Source of the DNA: JACQCF01 sp043742785
Lineage (GTDB): Bacteria > Omnitrophota > Gorgyraeia > Zapsychrales > Fredricksoniimonadaceae
Reading direction: 5' to 3'
NCBI GenBank assembly: GCA_043742785.1
Contig: JAYTXU010000010.1
Location: 1-25,312, forward strand
Length of the DNA: 25,312 nt
This document shows, piece after piece, positions 21,696-25,312 of the stretch. Numbering within the stretch: position 1 is the stretch's first letter; each line of letters begins with the position of its first letter. The translations under genes were made by a program, and so were the position numbers. Below the pieces are notes generated by a model. That model saw nothing but the letters and a program-made list of their open reading frames with translations. It ran no database searches and was not told where the DNA came from.

Positions 21696-22691
21696 CTAAA
21701 AACTGCTATTTAATGTATGAATTTTCTGTTTATATAGATTGATTAATGCCTCTCTATATGCAATCCATTTTTCCGGCTTCATATCTAAATAGACATATTC
21801 TAAACCGGTGGCATAATCCTCTGATTTAGGTGGATTTAGTTGTTGTTCAAGCAAGGCTAACTGTTGTTGGTAGTAAGTCAGCGCTTCACCAACAGCCTTC
21901 TGTACTAATTCTTGTTGTTGACTATTCTTATTTGAATAAAACCTTAAGACATTAATTGCTGCTTCACTAGTTTGATTCGCTAATGCTTTGTAAACCTCAT
22001 AAACCTCTCCATATTCGTCTAAATGTACGCGAGTACAAATATCGATAACATCCTTATCCGGCAGCGGTACGAAGATCTCATTCTCTAAACTCTGTCTAAT
22101 ATTAGACCCAACAAAATTACTTACAAAATCGGAACTTAAATGATCATATTTATTATTCTTGGCTATCCGTTTATTAATAGCATCCGCAACATAAGCCCTG
22201 GTTTCATCATCATTTTTTAACTCTAACATGACCCGTAACACAAGAAAATCATTACGATTATCATGTATAAATACTTTACGGTTAAACAGCTCGGTCTCGT
22301 GCTGTTCTATAAGAAAATATTTAAGAGCTGGTAAAACCGAAGAGTCTTTCATCAGACCCAGTATCAACAAGGAATACCATGGCTCTTCACGCCCTTTAAA
22401 ATTACCCCTTCCGAATAAGCCATCCATAACCACTGGAACGGCTTCAACCCCTAGATCAGCAATCTTTTGAAGCTCTTGTTTAGTCTTTAAAGTATGAATC
22501 TTATATTCTAACAGCATTTCGGTTGCTTGATTCTGAAGGGCAGATTTTGTTTTAACATACGAAGGATGTTCGATTCTTTGAATAAAAAGAGACCCTAGGA
22601 TAAAAAATAAAAATATTCCTAAAAAGAATATGCCGATTAAAATGGCTATCCATTTAATAAACTTCATGACCCATTTAAAGAATGATTTCAT
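21696..22691 (-). CDS. Membrane-anchored helical-repeat (HEAT-like) protein of unknown function
   Basis: The protein has 331 residues with one strong membrane segment near the N-terminus (about 13-37) after a basic, aromatic start. The rest is helical and probably outside the membrane. Residues about 75-190 contain HEAT-like pairs (LGVEAVPVVMDGLFG, WYSLLILGLMKDSSVLPALK, FLVLRVMLELKNDDETRAYV). A Gln-rich helix follows near 270-290 (NSQQQELVQKA, TYYQQQLALLEQQL). HEAT arrays usually bind other proteins. A GAGG site precedes the ATG. It is 26 bases downstream of the small membrane-protein gene and may share an operon with it. I do not know its function. Confidence 0.65.
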   Translation of the reverse strand: MKSFFKWVMKFIKWIAILIGIFFLGIFLFFILGSLFIQRIEHPSYVKTKSALQNQATEMLLEYKIHTLKTKQELQKIADLGVEAVPVVMDGLFGRGNFKGREEPWYSLLILGLMKDSSVLPALKYFLIEQHETELFNRKVFIHDNRNDFLVLRVMLELKNDDETRAYVADAINKRIAKNNKYDHLSSDFVSNFVGSNIRQSLENEIFVPLPDKDVIDICTRVHLDEYGEVYEVYKALANQTSEAAINVLRFYSNKNSQQQELVQKAVGEALTYYQQQLALLEQQLNPPKSEDYATGLEYVYLDMKPEKWIAYREALINLYKQKIHTLNSSF

Positions 22692-22717
22692 CCTTACCTC
22701 ACCTTAAACTAATCTTT

Positions 22718-23155
22718 TCATTTCTTCCAAAGCTTTCTCCATGCATATTTTATGGATTCTAAAGCAGTATCCGGTGGCGGTTCTTCACCTTTTTCAATCT
22801 TTTCACAATATCGAGCAAGCGTTTCTAATTGCTCCTTATAAGAATTAACTTCTAAAATTTGCCATCCCCAACCTATCCAAGTATCCCCATTATTAAGTTT
22901 CATTTCCATTTGAGGCACTGATAGACCTTTATACCTTTCAAGCACACCACAACGCACCTTCCTACCCTTATAGATCCCTTCCATTCTGCAAATATACGAT
23001 GAGAACGACCAAAAATTAGGGATTATCCAATTTCCGTTTATGATTGGTTTTATAATTTCCAATCTTTGTATATAGTTATTTCTAGATTTATTACGTAGAA
23101 ATAATATTAATGAAATTAATAATACAAAAGGAATTAAAAGTATAACGATACCCAC
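22718..23155 (-). CDS. Small membrane protein of unknown function
   Basis: The protein has about 145 residues. The N-terminal membrane segment (IVILLIPFVLLISLILFL) is followed by a basic RNKSRNNY stretch, so the rest is probably cytoplasmic. That part is a compact alpha/beta-looking region with WIIPNFWSFSSYIC, VRCGVLERYKG and WIGWGWQILEV. The frame could start with GTG at 23161, but that codon overlaps the AGGAGG ribosome site (23161-23166). The GTG at 23155, five bases after that site, is the better start. No homologous family comes to mind. Confidence 0.6.
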   Translation of the reverse strand: MGIVILLIPFVLLISLILFLRNKSRNNYIQRLEIIKPIINGNWIIPNFWSFSSYICRMEGIYKGRKVRCGVLERYKGLSVPQMEMKLNNGDTWIGWGWQILEVNSYKEQLETLARYCEKIEKGEEPPPDTALESIKYAWRKLWKK

Positions 23156-23206
23156 GGACACCTCCTAATAGCTTCTTTTATATCCTTTTTTATTTAAATT
23201 TTGTAA

Positions 23207-25312
23207 TTACTGCGCACACAAAAATATTCGTAAATTTTCTAGCGGTTTGATATTAATAATCACCGGCACAAAGCCGGGAGCATTTTGGAGTTGTTGAAGC
23301 ATTGCAGGATCAAGGTGAAATTTAATTTCACCTCCACTATTTTGTGTCTGTAAATTCATATTGGCAGGAGTTAGGTCGATACCACCTTTCTTACCTTCAA
23401 TAGCAATTGATGCATTATCCGCGCCTCCAATTTTTCCTTTCATGACTTTATTTAAGTCCGGAGGGTCAATGTATTCCGTTATGCCGTTCTTTTCTATTTC
23501 ATTAGGCATAAGAAATTTTGCATTAAAATATTTCACAAACCAATGTGATATTGGATCTACTGATTTAGATGATGCCGGATTGGCAGATATTGCAACTGTT
23601 GTGATATCGAATCCGCTGTACCAGTTACGCCACATCGCCACGGTCTTTGCAAATGTTTCCGACGTCAGACCTCCTTTTGACAATTGAAAATCCCTGTCCA
23701 AAGCAATATTATGCAAATGTACCCTTTTATTAATCGGGTAAACTGAATAATCAATTAAATATTCAAACCCTCCCAATTTTATATCCCCCATCCATAGCTG
23801 ATGTATGTTTTGTTTAATATGCCCCGCCTTATCAATAACAATACGATAATCAATTCGGTTTTCTCCTGAAGACTTATTCATGTCATTTGCTAATACTAGA
23901 TAAACGTATTCGTTATCGTCCAAAGAAGCAAGCTTTGCATTTAACTCGCCAAAGTTCTTCTCAAAGTTTCCCATCACAATAACATCTTTAATGGGTTTAC
24001 CATTATTCAAACCAATTAATTTCTCCCTTAATTTATCACCAATCCAATTTTCTTGACGCCACGAATCGGTTTGATTACGAACCTCATGTATGACTCCAAC
24101 AATTTTATTTTCTGTTTTCTTAACGCCTTCTACCAACCATGTCAAAAACCGTGCATAAAGGAAATACGGAATTTGTCTCCTCAAAATAACATTATGATAG
24201 TACGCTCGCTGCTCTTCACCATGCAAAAGATTGTGTGCGCGCAGATACGGCATAACCTCTTGGTCAAGATACCGGTCAATTTCCGTTTTTATACGCGAAA
24301 GATCTTCTGCGGAAAGTTTAGTACTAAATACTTCATTTTCATCTTTAACTGAACTAACCGGGACAGAAGCTTGGGAATACCAATCTCGATATCCTTTCGT
24401 TGGAGCTACAGCCAATGCTTTTTCAGGAGTAGAAAAATCTACCTTGGTCAATTCTGATTCGCCTTCTTGATTCTCAGAAGGGAGTACGAATCCTCTAAAT
24501 ACTTCAAAGACCGGCGAACGCGCGAGCGCATTCTCCCCCGTTACATCGTTATCCCCAAAATTAAGCCTGGTAATAAAGGTATTGTATAAACGCTCCAAGA
24601 ATTCCTGCTTGAGTTGATTGCGTTGCTGTGGATTTAATTCACGCGGCATCAGCCCCCATCTCTTCCATGCTGTATCAGCAACAAATTTCTTTGGATTAAT
24701 ACCAACCATAAAAAGCTTGTCGCCATAAGATGGATTTGCTCCAAAAGGATTCAATAGATCCGTCCTATAGAATTGTTGAGCAACTGTCCGCAAAGCAAAA
24801 AGTTTGATATTGTCAATACCAGATTCCATTAACTGTAATTCCTTTTTACGAATCATCTGCCCAATAGAATTAACATCAAAAGCTTCCTCCCTATCTGCTA
24901 ATTGCGCTTCTGCAAGTTTGCCTTCTGCCTTTAATAAATCTGTTCTAATGCTAAAAAGGTCATCTAGACTGACAACCTTTATATCTTCTCTTCCATATTT
25001 CTTTAATAACTTACTGACTTTAAGGATATCATCCTCTGTCGTTGCAATAATATTAACGGTCAATTGTTGAACCGCCCTTTCCCCTCCCCCAATTCCTCCA
25101 GCCATATGCGAAAGATTTACTCTTTGTTCTCCAGAATCATATCCAACAGCAACAATCGGAACTCGGGTAAAATCATTTATTACAGTTTTCTCTTCATTAG
25201 CTAACCCATCAAAATATTTCTTTAATCTTTCAAGCTTCTTAAGATATTCTTTCCGACGATATTTTTCAAAATCTAGACTCTTTTCTAAAGCCTTTTTAGC
25301 AACCCTAATCTC
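23207..25312 (-). CDS. C-terminal part of a very large protein, Omnitrophota-like (start outside window)
   Basis: The frame is open to the right edge, giving at least 701 residues before the stop. An ATG at 25105 exists, but upstream codons continue without a stop (including FTRVPIVAVGYDSGEQRVNL), so it is likely an internal Met. Much of the sequence is mixed alpha/beta with charged helices (LKAEGKLAEAQLADREEAFD) and no recognisable enzyme motif. The C-terminal 55 or so residues (GGIDLTPANMNLQ, FHLDPAMLQQLQNAPGFVPV) resemble tails I remember on very large proteins of Omnitrophota, which I could not verify. It is 46 bases upstream of the small membrane-protein gene region and probably heads that group. 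Confidence 0.7.
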   Translation of the reverse strand, partial: EIRVAKKALEKSLDFEKYRRKEYLKKLERLKKYFDGLANEEKTVINDFTRVPIVAVGYDSGEQRVNLSHMAGGIGGGERAVQQLTVNIIATTEDDILKVSKLLKKYGREDIKVVSLDDLFSIRTDLLKAEGKLAEAQLADREEAFDVNSIGQMIRKKELQLMESGIDNIKLFALRTVAQQFYRTDLLNPFGANPSYGDKLFMVGINPKKFVADTAWKRWGLMPRELNPQQRNQLKQEFLERLYNTFITRLNFGDNDVTGENALARSPVFEVFRGFVLPSENQEGESELTKVDFSTPEKALAVAPTKGYRDWYSQASVPVSSVKDENEVFSTKLSAEDLSRIKTEIDRYLDQEVMPYLRAHNLLHGEEQRAYYHNVILRRQIPYFLYARFLTWLVEGVKKTENKIVGVIHEVRNQTDSWRQENWIGDKLREKLIGLNNGKPIKDVIVMGNFEKNFGELNAKLASLDDNEYVYLVLANDMNKSSGENRIDYRIVIDKAGHIKQNIHQLWMGDIKLGGFEYLIDYSVYPINKRVHLHNIALDRDFQLSKGGLTSETFAKTVAMWRNWYSGFDITTVAISANPASSKSVDPISHWFVKYFNAKFLMPNEIEKNGITEYIDPPDLNKVMKGKIGGADNASIAIEGKKGGIDLTPANMNLQTQNSGGEIKFHLDPAMLQQLQNAPGFVPVIINIKPLENLRIFLCAQ

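Noticed and set aside
23207..25105. Complete 632-residue gene starting at 25105
   Set aside because: The same frame continues without a stop to 25312 with coding-like residues.

Overview
The window looks like an AT-rich chromosome segment from an uncultured Gram-negative-type bacterium. I favour Candidatus Omnitrophota (OP3) or a relative. The reasons are a very large protein at the right edge whose C-terminal tail I remember from Omnitrophota genomes, and dense operons of YfhO-like and TPR proteins. No marker gene proves this, so the taxonomy is an inference. Nearly every gene is on the minus strand.

Region 1 (1-12550) is one tightly packed minus-strand gene train. Most junctions are ATGA or TAATG overlaps or gaps of a few bases. 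In transcription order it encodes a soluble GT2 glycosyltransferase, a polytopic GT-C-like membrane protein, glycerol-3-phosphate dehydrogenase (gpsA), and two successive pairs of YfhO-type membrane protein plus TPR protein. After these come a DUF2237 protein, a TMEM175-type channel, a LysM/L,D-transpeptidase, a type-4-like uracil-DNA glycosylase lacking its Fe-S cysteines, a START-like exported protein, and a DoxX-like protein cut by the window edge. The first half suggests sugar transfer across the inner membrane onto a surface polymer or lipid. The second half is envelope and housekeeping.

Region 2 (12604-12849) is a tRNA cluster transcribed as Thr(UGU)-Tyr(GUA)-Gly(UCC), the order known from the tufB operon of many bacteria.

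Region 3 (about 12854-19790) is a 6.9-kb integrative element inserted in the tRNA-Thr gene. A 44-bp direct repeat (12810-12853 and 19747-19790) marks its ends. The element supplies the 5' half of the tRNA, so the whole tRNA cluster is now cut off from its original promoter. The element encodes a zinc-ribbon tyrosine integrase, a phage RepO-like protein, a small unknown protein, an array of 11-bp iterons, a stand-alone DnaX-like clamp-loader ATPase, and a secreted GspB/SmpA-like protein. It also has an XRE repressor with twin operators and a two-gene cassette of unknown function next to the right attachment site. I see no capsid, terminase, relaxase or transposase. It resembles a plasmid- or satellite-like integrative element with its own replication module.

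Region 4 (about 19791-21530) carries a second tyrosine integrase and an excisionase-like protein. A pair of arm-like direct repeats lies at almost the same distance from the att repeat as in element 1. This suggests a second element in tandem at the same tRNA site, or its remnant. Its far end was not found.

Region 5 (21696-25312) holds a membrane-anchored helical-repeat protein, a small membrane protein, and the C-terminal part of a very large protein whose reading frame runs off the window. They may be cargo of element 2 or resident genes.
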